This document shows positions 6,554 through 14,431 of a DNA stretch of 15,453 bases, in pieces. The notes beneath the pieces are model-generated. The model had not been told where the DNA came from. It worked only from the letters and a program-made list of their open reading frames with translations, and did not search any database. The stretch spans positions 1-15,453 of the forward strand of contig JAENXM010000011.1 in the NCBI GenBank assembly GCA_016649525.1. The letters are read 5' to 3'. This DNA comes from Actinomycetota bacterium (lineage in GTDB: Bacteria; Actinomycetota; Geothermincolia; Fen-727; Anoxymicrobiaceae). Position 1 is the stretch's first letter. Each line of letters opens with the position of its first letter. A program made the translations under genes and the position numbers.

Positions 6554-7363
6554 ATGAGGTTTAAAACGGTGTCTCTCATTGAAAAATACAGAGCCTTTAT
6601 GATAGACCTTGACGGCGTAGTATACCTCTTGAACGAACCCATCCCTGGCGCTAGAGAGGCCATCTGGCAAGTCCAGGAAAGGGAACTCCCTTTCGTTTTC
6701 CTGACCAATAACTCCGCGTCCACTCCAGAACAGTACGTGCAGAAACTCGCGAAGTTCGAGATAATAATCGCCCCGGAGCAGATAGTTACGTCGAGCCAGG
6801 CTGTCGGAAGATACCTTGATTTGAACTACGAGACGAGCGGTCAGACCGCTTTTGTCATAGGCGAGACAGGGCTGATATTCGAGCTCGAGGCCAGAGGACT
6901 GAGACTCTTGGAGACGGGCGAAGCCGGGGTTGCAGGTTTCGTGTTCGTTGGGATGGACCGCAACTTCGATTTCGAGAAGCTCAAGGCTGCTGTCATCGCG
7001 ATAAGGAACGGAGCTGATTTTATAGCCGCCAACGCCGACAAGACCTATCCGACACCCGAAGGGCTCTGGCCGGGCGCAGGCTCGATAGTCGCGGCCGTTG
7101 CCACAGGCTCAGGAAAGGAACCATACGTCGCGGGAAAGCCGAACCCCATCATGGTCGAGGTTGCGCTGGACAGGATGGGTACGGAAGCGAGTGAAACCCT
7201 GCTGATAGGCGACCGGCTGGAGACGGATATCCTGGCCGGGATTGAGGCCGGGATAGATACAATGCTGGTGTTGACCGGGATCTCGAGGGCCGATGAGATC
7301 GAGGAGCGAGACATCCGCCCGACTCATGTAGGGGACGACCTTCGGGCGTTAACGGAATCCTAG
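6554..7363 (+). CDS. HAD-IIA (NagD-like) phosphatase, Rv1692-like
   Basis: A 269-residue haloacid dehalogenase superfamily phosphatase, subclass IIA. Motif I is DLDGVV with nucleophile Asp18 and acid/base Asp20. Motif II is LTNNS with Thr51. Motif III is AGKPNP with Lys195. Motif IV is GDRLETD with Asp220 and Asp225 for Mg2+. The C2-type cap lies between motifs II and III. In M. tuberculosis the gene at the same place (Rv1692) is a glycerol-3-phosphate phosphatase that recycles lipid head groups; orthology is inferred from order and family, and this protein lacks the C-terminal extension of Rv1692. The ATG at 6554 has no clear ribosome binding site; an in-frame GTG at 6569, preceded by ATGAGG at 6554-6559, may be the true start. 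It follows the TPR gene by 26 bp. Confidence 0.88.
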   Translation: MRFKTVSLIEKYRAFMIDLDGVVYLLNEPIPGAREAIWQVQERELPFVFLTNNSASTPEQYVQKLAKFEIIIAPEQIVTSSQAVGRYLDLNYETSGQTAFVIGETGLIFELEARGLRLLETGEAGVAGFVFVGMDRNFDFEKLKAAVIAIRNGADFIAANADKTYPTPEGLWPGAGSIVAAVATGSGKEPYVAGKPNPIMVEVALDRMGTEASETLLIGDRLETDILAGIEAGIDTMLVLTGISRADEIEERDIRPTHVGDDLRALTES

Positions 7364-7365
7364 TG

Positions 7366-7374
7366 TGCTAGAAT
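7366..7374 (+). promoter_or_regulatory. Extended -10 promoter element before the aryl-CoA ligase gene
   Basis: TGCTAGAAT at 7366-7374 starts three bases after the HAD stop codon and fits TGn plus a TAGAAT -10 box. No -35 is evident. The longer string TGTGCTAGAATAGC (7364-7377) recurs exactly, on the minus strand, before the M28-like gene (10775 down to 10762). Transcription would begin near 7381, about 20 nt before the ligase ribosome binding site, separating the ligase-ACT-YjbQ genes from the TPR-HAD pair. Confidence 0.45.
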
Positions 7375-7403
7375 AGCGTTTGCTCTAGTGTGGCGATACC
7401 AAG

Positions 7404-8711
7404 GTGGTGAAACAAGTGTACAGCCCTGATGTTGAGTCCATGAGCAGGGAGAAACTCGCTGAGCTGCAGCTGGAGAGGCTGAAGGAGACGGTCAAACTCT
7501 GCGAAGAGATGGTGCCTTTCTACCGTAAGAAGCTCAGAGAGAAAGGCATTACCTGGAAAGACATCAAGTCGCTTGAGGACATCGAGCTGTTGCCTTTCAC
7601 CACCAAGGACGACCTTCGGGAGAATTATCCGTTCGGTATGTTCGCGGTCCCGGTCAGGGATATAGTGCGGATACACGCTTCCTCTGGTACGACCGGTCAA
7701 CCCACGGTGGTTGGCTATACGAGCAGGGACATCGAGACCTGGTCTGAGCTGATGGCTCGTTCGCTGGTCGCGGGCATGGCGGACAAATCGGACATAATCC
7801 AGATCGCCTATGGCTACGGGCTTTTCACGGGCGGGCTCGGTTTTCACTACGGCGTTGAGAGACTCGGCGCTTCGGCGATACCGGTATCGGGCGGGAATAC
7901 CAAGAGGCAGATACGACTGATGGTTGACCTCGGGACGACTGTTCTCTGTTGCACTCCTTCATATGCGATTTTCATGGCGGAGACGGCGGAGGAGATGGGC
8001 GTTGATTTCAAGGAGCTGAAGCTGAAATCCGGGATCTTCGGAGCCGAGCCCTGGAGCGATCGAATGCGTGACAAAGTCGAAAGGCTCCTTAATCTGTCGG
8101 CGTTCGATGTGTACGGGCTCTCCGAGGTAATGGGCCCGGGGGTGTCAATCGAGTGCGAGAACAAGGAAGGCCTGCATATCTTCGAGGACGCGTTCCTGCC
8201 CGAGGTTATCGACCCCGGCAGCTGCGAGGACCTTCCGCTCGGGGAGCAGGGCGAACTCGTGTTCACCACCATCAACAAGAAAGGCATGCCCCTCATAAGG
8301 TACAGAACCCGGGACATAACGTCACTCGAGGATAGTCCTTGTCCATGTGGGAGGACGCATCTGAGGATGAGGCGGGTACGAGGCAGGACGGACGACATGC
8401 TCATAATCAGGGGCGTGAACGTGTTCCCGTCGCAGATAGAGTCCGTGTTGATGCAGATCGAGGACGTGTCACCGCACTACCAGTTGATCGTGGACAGGGA
8501 GGCCGGGCTCGATATCCTGGACGTGCAGGTCGAGGTCTCGGAGGACATGTTCTCGGACCGCATAAGAGGGCTGGAGCAGTGGCAGGAGCTCATACAGGCC
8601 GAGATAGAGAGCTATCTCGGGCTCGGGGTGAAGGTCACCCTGGTCGAACCCAGGACGATTGCGAGGAGCGAGGGTAAGGCCGTAAGGGTGGTCGACAACC
8701 GCGAGATATAG
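7404..8711 (+). CDS. paaK: Phenylacetate-CoA ligase family protein
   Basis: An adenylate-forming acyl-CoA ligase of the PaaK type (435 aa, normal length). It activates an aryl acid such as phenylacetate with ATP and CoA to the CoA thioester. Visible motifs are the P-loop SSGTTG (residues 93-98), DVYGLSE (235-241), RYRTRD (299-304), the CPCGRT cysteine pair typical of PaaK (313-318), GRTDDMLIIRG (327-337) and the catalytic lysine region RSEGKAVRV with Lys425. Substrate range cannot be read; in anaerobes, paralogues accompany indolepyruvate ferredoxin oxidoreductase and handle aryl acids from aromatic amino acids. A GTG at 7416 preceded by AAGGTGG is an equally good or better start, giving the family-like N-terminus MYSPDVESMSRE. 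It is followed after 15 bp by an ACT protein, a common partner. Confidence 0.9.
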   Translation: MVKQVYSPDVESMSREKLAELQLERLKETVKLCEEMVPFYRKKLREKGITWKDIKSLEDIELLPFTTKDDLRENYPFGMFAVPVRDIVRIHASSGTTGQPTVVGYTSRDIETWSELMARSLVAGMADKSDIIQIAYGYGLFTGGLGFHYGVERLGASAIPVSGGNTKRQIRLMVDLGTTVLCCTPSYAIFMAETAEEMGVDFKELKLKSGIFGAEPWSDRMRDKVERLLNLSAFDVYGLSEVMGPGVSIECENKEGLHIFEDAFLPEVIDPGSCEDLPLGEQGELVFTTINKKGMPLIRYRTRDITSLEDSPCPCGRTHLRMRRVRGRTDDMLIIRGVNVFPSQIESVLMQIEDVSPHYQLIVDREAGLDILDVQVEVSEDMFSDRIRGLEQWQELIQAEIESYLGLGVKVTLVEPRTIARSEGKAVRVVDNREI

Positions 8712-8726
8712 AGGGAGTGATGGGAC

Positions 8727-9158
8727 ATGGTGGCAAAGCAGATATCGGTTTTTCTCGAGAACAAGCCCGGGAAGCTCCTGGACGTGACGAGGTCCCTCGG
8801 TGAGTCGGGCATCAACATAAGGGCTTTGTGCGTGGCCGACACGACCGAGTTCGGCGTTGTAAGGTTGATAGTGGATGACCCTGCGGCAGCTCACGAGTGT
8901 CTGAAGGAGAAGGGCTTCACCGTGAAAGAGACCGTGGTCCTGGCGGTAGAGGTGGATGACAGCCCCGGCGGGCTGGGGGCCGTCCTGAAGCCCCTGGTGG
9001 ACCAGGAGATGAACATAGAGTACCTGTACTGCTTCCTGGAGAAGGCGGGAGAAAACGCCGTGGTCATCATAAGGGTCGAGGAGGCGGAGCAGGCCGTGGG
9101 GGCGCTTAATGTAGCCGGTTTCAGGGTGATACCGCCGGAAGAGCTCTACTCGATGTGA
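8727..9158 (+). CDS. Tandem ACT-domain protein
   Basis: A 143-residue protein made of two ACT domains and nothing else. The first (about residues 4-60) opens with QISVFLENKPGKLLDV and continues with the GINIRAL turn. The second (about 73-130) holds AVEVDDSPGGLGAVLKPL and MNIEYLY. ACT domains bind amino acids or related small ligands at dimer interfaces and act as allosteric sensors. Because it directly follows a PaaK-type ligase, as in many anaerobic bacteria and archaea, it probably senses an aromatic amino acid or its acid product; that is inference. The ATG at 8727 is preceded by GAGGGAGTGA. There is no DNA-binding domain. Confidence 0.88.
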   Translation: MVAKQISVFLENKPGKLLDVTRSLGESGINIRALCVADTTEFGVVRLIVDDPAAAHECLKEKGFTVKETVVLAVEVDDSPGGLGAVLKPLVDQEMNIEYLYCFLEKAGENAVVIIRVEEAEQAVGALNVAGFRVIPPEELYSM

Positions 9159-9167
9159 GGAACGAAG

Positions 9168-9587
9168 ATGGCGGTAGTCCCTCTCGGATTCAGCCTCAAG
9201 ACAAAAGGTGACGGCGACATAATCGATATCACGGGCAAGCTCACGGAGCTTGTCAGGAAGTCGGGCGTAAAATCAGGCGTGGTCACCGTCTTTGTTCCCG
9301 GCTCCACCGCCGGTCTTACGACAATCGAATACGAACCAGGTCTCGTCGAGGACATTGACGAGATGTTCGAGCGGATCGTTCCCAGAGGCAGGGAATATCA
9401 CCACAACCTCAGATGGCATGACGGCAACGGCCATTCGCACGTCAGGGCATCTCTGCTCGGTCCGTCTTTGACGGTTCCCTTCTCCGACGGGAAGCTGCAG
9501 CTCGGGGTCTGGCAGCAGGTAGTCCTGGTTGACTTCGATAACCGCTCGAGGAACAGGGACCTGGTCTGCCAGGTGATGGGTGAATGA
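9168..9587 (+). CDS. YjbQ/UPF0047 family protein
   Basis: A 139-residue protein of the UPF0047 (YjbQ, TIGR00149) family, of normal length. Conserved marks are PGSTAGLTTIE (44-54), HHN (78-80), HDGNGHSHVRASLLGPS (84-100), GVWQQVVLVDFDNRSRNR (113-130). The clustered histidines probably bind a metal or phosphate. Family members from E. coli and Thermotoga show weak thiamine-phosphate synthase activity, but the physiological role is unsettled. The ATG at 9168 has GAGG at the preceding stop codon, 9 bp after the ACT gene, so it looks like the third cistron of the ligase unit. Its stop (9585-9587) is one base away from the stop of the opposing M28-like gene. Confidence 0.9.
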   Translation: MAVVPLGFSLKTKGDGDIIDITGKLTELVRKSGVKSGVVTVFVPGSTAGLTTIEYEPGLVEDIDEMFERIVPRGREYHHNLRWHDGNGHSHVRASLLGPSLTVPFSDGKLQLGVWQQVVLVDFDNRSRNRDLVCQVMGE

Positions 9588-9588
9588 A

Positions 9589-10758
9589 CTAGGGCCTGTT
9601 GTCTATCTCTTCCAGGAGCAGTTGAACCAGCCTGACCGCGCGGTCCATGGATTTCCTGTCGATCTTATTGAACCTGTCGGCCTCGTTTTTCCAGCCCTGG
9701 TAAGTCCCACCCTGAAGACCGCCAATGGTTATAGCCTTATAGCCACGCGCAAGCGCGACCATTGCGTCGCTTTTCTTTACCCTGCACTTTCCCTTGCCGA
9801 CTTTGAGGTCTTTTGACTTGTTTGAAGCGCTGTTCGCGAGCTTAAGGAGCGTACCGCTCGAGCGAAAACCCAGCATTACGCCCTCGCGGTTGATTAACCT
9901 GGTCTGGCCGACCCCTACATGGTCTAGATTTATTAACAAGGCGCCCTTCATCTGCTTCGGGTGACGGTGGAGCAGCGAGACCATACCCCTGCCCCCAGCG
10001 CAACCCCTTGCTGTCGCTACGCCCCATACCTCCGTGTTCTCGAGAGGGTTGCCGGCGAGGGAGCTGAGAACGGTAAGCATGACCCCGACTCCGGAGGCGT
10101 TATCGTTGGCGCCGGAGGAGTAGCGCCCCACCAGTTCGCCCCAGAGCACGACCATAGAAAGGAGCAGTACATAAATAGGGAAAGGTGAGAACGCCAGCCA
10201 GACCACTAGCAATGTATGGCGGCTCACCTTTGCTAGCGAAGCTCCCAGGCCGAGTATACTCACAAGGACGATGACGGTGATGCAGGCTAAAGATAGGATG
10301 TATATGAGGCGATACAGCCTTGCCGCCTTCGGCATACCGAGGGGCGAGCCCTTGGCGGTGTCATAGTTTGCCACCAGTATCGCTCTAAGTCTCACATCCC
10401 CCTCGGCGCGGACCCGGCCGATAACGTTTGATGCCTCACTGCGTGGCAAAAGCTTAGAGATTGTGCTCCAGGTGTAAGTCTCCATCTGGAATATCAGGAA
10501 CACCATTATTGCCAGCAGAAGGCTCGCTGTGTAGTTGACCATGAAGAGCAGGTAGGCGATGAGTGCGAGCAGGTACATGAGAATGAGGCCGTGCAGATCT
10601 GATTTATATGACTTGAACGTTTCGACGTCGACCTCTATACCCGCGTTATCCATGGCGCGCATAATGTAAGAAGCGGCGGCTTTTTCACCGTCGCTTCCCG
10701 CTCCGCGGGCTCCGATCTTCCTGCAAAGGTATTGAACGTGCTTGCTGGGCAGATCCAT
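9589..10758 (-). CDS. M28-like membrane protein, probably catalytically inactive
   Basis: A 389-residue protein with recognisable M28 zinc-aminopeptidase landmarks but degenerate chemistry. Landmarks are ANYDTAKGSP (130-139), GANDNASGVGV (217-227), NLDHVG (277-282) and the C-terminal NEADRFNKID (358-367). In active M28 enzymes five residues (His, Asp, Glu, Asp, His) bind two zincs and a Glu is the base. Here the first His is Asn131, the Asp219 and Asp279 positions are kept, the Glu-Glu pair is replaced by GCAGG (252-256), and no final His precedes the C-terminal motif. Hydrophobic segments lie at about 57-73, 76-92, 150-172 and 181-206; the last two fall between the first and second ligand motifs, an insertion of about 70 residues. 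The ATG follows a -10 box after six bases, with no ribosome binding site, suggesting a leaderless transcript. Confidence 0.75.
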   Translation of the reverse strand: MDLPSKHVQYLCRKIGARGAGSDGEKAAASYIMRAMDNAGIEVDVETFKSYKSDLHGLILMYLLALIAYLLFMVNYTASLLLAIMVFLIFQMETYTWSTISKLLPRSEASNVIGRVRAEGDVRLRAILVANYDTAKGSPLGMPKAARLYRLIYILSLACITVIVLVSILGLGASLAKVSRHTLLVVWLAFSPFPIYVLLLSMVVLWGELVGRYSSGANDNASGVGVMLTVLSSLAGNPLENTEVWGVATARGCAGGRGMVSLLHRHPKQMKGALLINLDHVGVGQTRLINREGVMLGFRSSGTLLKLANSASNKSKDLKVGKGKCRVKKSDAMVALARGYKAITIGGLQGGTYQGWKNEADRFNKIDRKSMDRAVRLVQLLLEEIDNRP

Positions 10759-10764
10759 GCGGCT

Positions 10765-10773
10765 ATTCTAGCA
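10765..10773 (-). promoter_or_regulatory. Extended -10 of the leaderless M28-like gene
   Basis: On the minus strand TGCTAGAAT (10773 down to 10765) is an extended -10 (TGn plus TAGAAT) followed by exactly six bases and then the ATG of the M28-like gene. The predicted transcript start therefore coincides with the start codon. There is no ribosome binding sequence in the six bases. No -35 box is visible. Confidence 0.5.
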
Positions 10774-10801
10774 CAGGGTATATGAGTAGCCTGCCTGTTC
10801 C

Positions 10802-10830
10802 TTGTGTGCCGTGGGAGCGTTCTGTAGAAT
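10802..10830 (+). promoter_or_regulatory. dxs promoter
   Basis: TTGTGT at 10802-10807 (-35-like) and TAGAAT at 10825-10830 (-10) are separated by 17 bp. The predicted start near 10837 is only a few bases before the ATG at 10841, and no ribosome binding sequence is present, so dxs would be translated from a leaderless or very short leader. This also argues against the in-frame starts at 10802 (TTG) and 10829 (ATG), which lie inside the promoter. The divergent promoter of the M28-like gene lies about 55 bp away. Confidence 0.45.
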
Positions 10831-10840
10831 GATACGAACT

Positions 10841-12718
10841 ATGGATGACCCGGTTCTTGACAGGATAAACTCTCCAGCCGACCTCAAGAAACTCGATCAT
10901 CGCGAGCTGGTAATCCTGGCCGGCGAGATAAGGGAACTGATAATCGCGACCACAAGCGTGGCCGGAGGCCACATTGCGTCGAGCCTGGGCGCCGTGGAAC
11001 TGGCGATAGCCATCCAGAGAGTCCTGGACGCGCCTGAGGACCGCGTTATATGGGATGTCGGGCACCAGGCTTATGCCCACAAAATAATAGCCGGAAGGCG
11101 CCATGATTTCCGCACACTCAGGCAGCACGGGGGCATCAGTGGTTTCCCGAGGCGCGCCGAGAGCGAGTTCGATGTCGTGGACAGCGGCCATTCCGGGGCG
11201 TCGATAAGCTACGGCCTCGGGCTGGCACTGGCGAGGGACATGAAGGGTGAAGACAATACAATAGTGGTCGTCATCGGGGACGGCTCGATGACCTCGGGTG
11301 TGGCTTACGAGGCGTTGAACCAGGCGGGCCAACAACTGGGATCAAATCTCGTAATAATCCTGAATGACAACCAGATGTCCATCTCCAAGAACGTCGGCGG
11401 TTTCTCGTCGTATCTCTCCAGGATAAGGATAAAACCGGCCTACAAGCATCTGAAAGAAGAGCTCGAGGAAATGCTGGAGAGCCTTCCTGCCGTCGGGGAC
11501 GAGCTCGTCAGGTTCGCGTCACACGTGAAGGATTCAGTCAGCCATGCTCTGGTTCCGGGGATACTGTTCGAGGCGTTAGGGGTGAAATACGTCGGGCCGA
11601 TAGACGGGCATGATATAAAGCTTGTCGAGGAGACGATCAAAGAGGCGAAGGATGTTAATGGGCCGGTCCTTATTCACGTAATAACCAGAAAGGGTAAAGG
11701 GTACATACATGCGGAGCAGAGTCCCGACAAGTTCCACGGCGTGCCTCCGTTCGACCGGGAAACCGGGAACCTCGTAAACGAAGGCGGTCCGAAATCTTAC
11801 ACATCGCTGTTCGGCGACGAAATGGTAAAACTTGCCCGGGACACGCCGGAGCTCGTCGCAATAACCGCTGCCATGAAGCTCGGCACCGGCTTGGAGCGCT
11901 TCAGCTCGCTGTACCCTGACAGGTTTTTCGATGTGGGGATAGCGGAGCAGCTGGCTGTGAACTTGGCGGCCGGTATGGCGATCGGCGGCATGAAACCGGT
12001 TGTGGCGATATACTCAACATTTCTCCAGAGAGCCTTCGATCAGTTATCGCAGGAGGTCTGCCTTCAAGAACTGCCTGTCGTTTTCGTGGTTGACAGGGCG
12101 GGGCTTGTCGGCGAGGACGGCGCGACGCATCACGGGTACTTCGATGTATCTTACCTGAGGATTCTTCCCGGCATGACCGTGATGGCCCCGGGAGACGGGA
12201 GTGAGCTAGGCGCCATGCTCCGTTTTGCTCTGGAGCTAGGTTCGCCGGTCGCGGTGCGTTTTCCGAGAAGCAGTGCCGTATTTCTGGACGGGGTGGGATG
12301 CGAACCGATCAGGAAAGGTGTGGGCGAGGTCATAAGAAGCGGCGAGGAAATCACATTGTTGGCGCTCGGAGACATGGTCGCGGTTGCGGTACAGGTCGAT
12401 GAGATATTGAGAGGCGAGGGAGTCCAATGCACCGTGGTAAACGCCAGGTTCGCCAAGCCGATTGACTCCGGATACCTCACGGACGTCTGCAGGGGGAAGA
12501 GGCTTGTAGCCACTCTGGAGGACAACATCATCACCGGCGGTTTCGGAAGCGCCGTTTACGAAAGTCTCCGGGAAGCCTCTCTCGACGTGCCGGTCCTTGT
12601 TTTCGGTCTTCCGGACCGCTACGTCAACCACGGGACGATCGAAGAGCTTTTCAGGGAGATCGGGCTCTCGCCGTTAGATATAGCCGAAGAGGTGAGAAGG
12701 CACCTCGACAGCCTGTGA
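10841..12718 (+). CDS. dxs: 1-deoxy-D-xylulose-5-phosphate synthase
   Basis: Thiamine-diphosphate enzyme joining pyruvate and glyceraldehyde 3-phosphate to DXP, first step of the MEP isoprenoid pathway and a thiamine/pyridoxal precursor. The protein is about 625 aa from the ATG at 10841, normal for Dxs. Seen in order are GGHIASSLG, DVGHQAYAHK, the thiamine-diphosphate/Mg2+ signature GDGSMTSG ... LNDNQMS in the first 180 residues, GPIDGHD in the linker, the transketolase pyrimidine-domain motif DRAGLVGEDGATHHG, and the C-terminal transketolase domain ending around GLPDRYVNHG. In-frame upstream codons TTG 10802 and ATG 10829 exist, but they overlap the likely promoter. Its stop TGA overlaps the tlyA start by one or three bases, so the two are translationally coupled; the order dxs-tlyA-nadK is widespread. 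Confidence 0.96.
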   Translation: MDDPVLDRINSPADLKKLDHRELVILAGEIRELIIATTSVAGGHIASSLGAVELAIAIQRVLDAPEDRVIWDVGHQAYAHKIIAGRRHDFRTLRQHGGISGFPRRAESEFDVVDSGHSGASISYGLGLALARDMKGEDNTIVVVIGDGSMTSGVAYEALNQAGQQLGSNLVIILNDNQMSISKNVGGFSSYLSRIRIKPAYKHLKEELEEMLESLPAVGDELVRFASHVKDSVSHALVPGILFEALGVKYVGPIDGHDIKLVEETIKEAKDVNGPVLIHVITRKGKGYIHAEQSPDKFHGVPPFDRETGNLVNEGGPKSYTSLFGDEMVKLARDTPELVAITAAMKLGTGLERFSSLYPDRFFDVGIAEQLAVNLAAGMAIGGMKPVVAIYSTFLQRAFDQLSQEVCLQELPVVFVVDRAGLVGEDGATHHGYFDVSYLRILPGMTVMAPGDGSELGAMLRFALELGSPVAVRFPRSSAVFLDGVGCEPIRKGVGEVIRSGEEITLLALGDMVAVAVQVDEILRGEGVQCTVVNARFAKPIDSGYLTDVCRGKRLVATLEDNIITGGFGSAVYESLREASLDVPVLVFGLPDRYVNHGTIEELFREIGLSPLDIAEEVRRHLDSL

Positions 12719-13512
12719 TGCGGATTAGGCTAGACACGTACCTTTATGAGCGCGGCTTATTCGAAAGCCGCGCTAAGGCGAGCGCCGCGGTTCTTGAAGG
12801 GCTCGTTCTGGTTGATGGGCGTTCGACCGTAAAACCAGGCACACAGGTTACCGGCGGGGAAGAGATCGAGGTGTTGAATCCGGCAAAAGCCTTTGTGTCG
12901 AGGGGCGGGATCAAACTCGAACGTGCACTCGACGTGTTCAAAGTCGATGTTTCAGGGCGGTCGGCTCTCGATGTAGGCTCGTCCACCGGCGGTTTCACGG
13001 AGTGCCTTCTCAATAGGGGCGCGGCCAGGGTTATTTCGCTCGATGCAGGAAAAGGACAACTTCACCTGAAGCTGCGCCAGGAACCTAGGGTCACGGTGCT
13101 CGAAGGGTTCAACGCAAGGTACCTGAAACCGGAGGACCTTCCATTTGTGCCGTCACTGGCAACGGTAGACGTGTCTTTCATATCGCTCCGGAAGGTAATA
13201 GAACCGGCCATGGACGTCCTGGCGGACGAGGAGATTGTTGCACTGGTCAAGCCGCAGTTCGAAGCGGGCCGGCGATCTGTTTCCAAGGGCGGAGTGGTAA
13301 GGGATCCAGACGTTCATGTTGAAGTCTTGAACGGCCTGCTCAGCTGGCTGGAGGAGCGTGACCTTGTACTCTGCGGCGTGGTTGCCTCACCTATCAAGGG
13401 CCCGAAAGGAAACATCGAGTACTTTTTTCATATAAAGAGGCAGGCAGAGTCTTCGGTTGATGAAGGACACATAGCAGCCGAAGTTAGAAGGGCCAACGAG
13501 GAGTTGGCATAG
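12715..13512 (+). CDS. tlyA: TlyA family rRNA 2'-O-methyltransferase (hemolysin A)
   Basis: A 265-residue TlyA: an N-terminal S4 RNA-binding domain (about 3-60, RLDTYLYERGLFESRAKA) and an FtsJ-like methyltransferase domain. The SAM-binding loop is ALDVGSSTGGFT (84-95). The catalytic K-D-K-E tetrad fits Lys67, Asp152, Lys179 and Glu235, spaced as in M. tuberculosis TlyA, which methylates cytidines in 16S and 23S rRNA (sensitivity to capreomycin depends on it). The first possible codon is GTG 12715; ATG 12718 immediately after, overlapping the dxs TGA, is as likely. No clear ribosome binding site, consistent with coupling to dxs. Nothing supports a true haemolysin role. Confidence 0.94.
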   Translation: MMRIRLDTYLYERGLFESRAKASAAVLEGLVLVDGRSTVKPGTQVTGGEEIEVLNPAKAFVSRGGIKLERALDVFKVDVSGRSALDVGSSTGGFTECLLNRGAARVISLDAGKGQLHLKLRQEPRVTVLEGFNARYLKPEDLPFVPSLATVDVSFISLRKVIEPAMDVLADEEIVALVKPQFEAGRRSVSKGGVVRDPDVHVEVLNGLLSWLEERDLVLCGVVASPIKGPKGNIEYFFHIKRQAESSVDEGHIAAEVRRANEELA

Positions 13513-13536
13513 AGAACAGGTCGGAGGTCGAGCGAG

Positions 13537-14421
13537 ATGGAGAATTCGGGCGGAGGTTCCTTCAAAGAGGTCTTGATAATACCGAACGTGGGCAAAGAGG
13601 GAATAGCGCAGATGGTCAGAGCAGTCGGGCAGAGTCTGGATCGCATTGGCGTCAGGCACTTTCTGTTACCCCGTGACGCTGAGGCCCTGGGAGTTCAGTC
13701 GCCTACCGAAGGGCAACTGGATGATGACGTAGACCTCGCTATCGTGCTCGGGGGAGACGGGACTGTGCTGCATGCGGTTGACGTCCTGTGGGACTTCGAC
13801 GTACCGCTCGTCGGTATCAATATAGGCAAGATGGGTTTTCTTACCGCTGCCGAAATGCACGAGGCCGAACAGGTCGTGGAGAAGATATTCGCCGGGCAAT
13901 ACTGGGTAAGTGAAAGGGTACCGGTGGCCTGTACGCTCGGTACCGAAGAGGGAAGCGGGGAGTTCCGCGCACTCAATGAGATCGTCATAGGCAAGCTGGT
14001 GAGGGAAAGGCTCATCCATCTTTCAACTTACATAAACGGCGAGTTCTTCATGCGTTACTCGGGCGACGGGTTGATATTCTCCAGCGCCACTGGTTCAACG
14101 GCGTATTCTCTTTCCTCGGGCGGTCCGATCGTGACGCCCGAGCTGAAGTGTTTCCTGCTGACGCCTATCTGCGCACACATGCTGTTCAGCCGACCGATGG
14201 TTCTGGACGTCCACGACAGGGTGAAAGTGGTGGTGGAAGAGGAACCGGAGCGCCTTGCCCTCAGCATCGACGGTCGGCAGGATGTTGAAGTGCCCCAGGA
14301 CGCACACATCGAATTCTATTCATCGGGCAAGACCGTGCGGATCATTGAACTGCACGGAAGCTCTTTCTACAGGACCCTGAGGGAGAAATTCCTTAGCCCC
14401 CCGTCTGTCGAAAAAGCGTGA
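13537..14421 (+). CDS. nadK: NAD kinase
   Basis: Phosphorylates NAD+ at the 2' position to NADP+ (294 aa, family length). Diagnostic motifs are LGGDGTVL (71-78, catalytic Asp74), GINIGKMGFL (93-102), the NE motif LNEIVIG (146-152), YSGDGLIFSSATGSTAYS (174-191) and GGPIVTPEL (195-203). The ATG at 13537 is preceded by CGGAGG with a 9-base spacer, 24 bp after tlyA, so it continues the dxs-tlyA operon. Cytoplasmic. The gene usually following in Actinobacteria or Firmicutes (recN, sometimes argR first) is absent. Confidence 0.96.
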   Translation: MENSGGGSFKEVLIIPNVGKEGIAQMVRAVGQSLDRIGVRHFLLPRDAEALGVQSPTEGQLDDDVDLAIVLGGDGTVLHAVDVLWDFDVPLVGINIGKMGFLTAAEMHEAEQVVEKIFAGQYWVSERVPVACTLGTEEGSGEFRALNEIVIGKLVRERLIHLSTYINGEFFMRYSGDGLIFSSATGSTAYSLSSGGPIVTPELKCFLLTPICAHMLFSRPMVLDVHDRVKVVVEEEPERLALSIDGRQDVEVPQDAHIEFYSSGKTVRIIELHGSSFYRTLREKFLSPPSVEKA

Positions 14422-14431
14422 GAGGGGTGAC

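Noticed and set aside
10802..10840. A 13-residue N-terminal extension of Dxs from a TTG codon
   Set aside because: The stretch overlaps the likely -35 and -10 boxes, has no ribosome binding site and does not resemble Dxs N-termini.
10763..11335. A 190-codon minus-strand frame opposite the dxs start
   Set aside because: Antisense to clear Dxs motifs; no recognisable domain.
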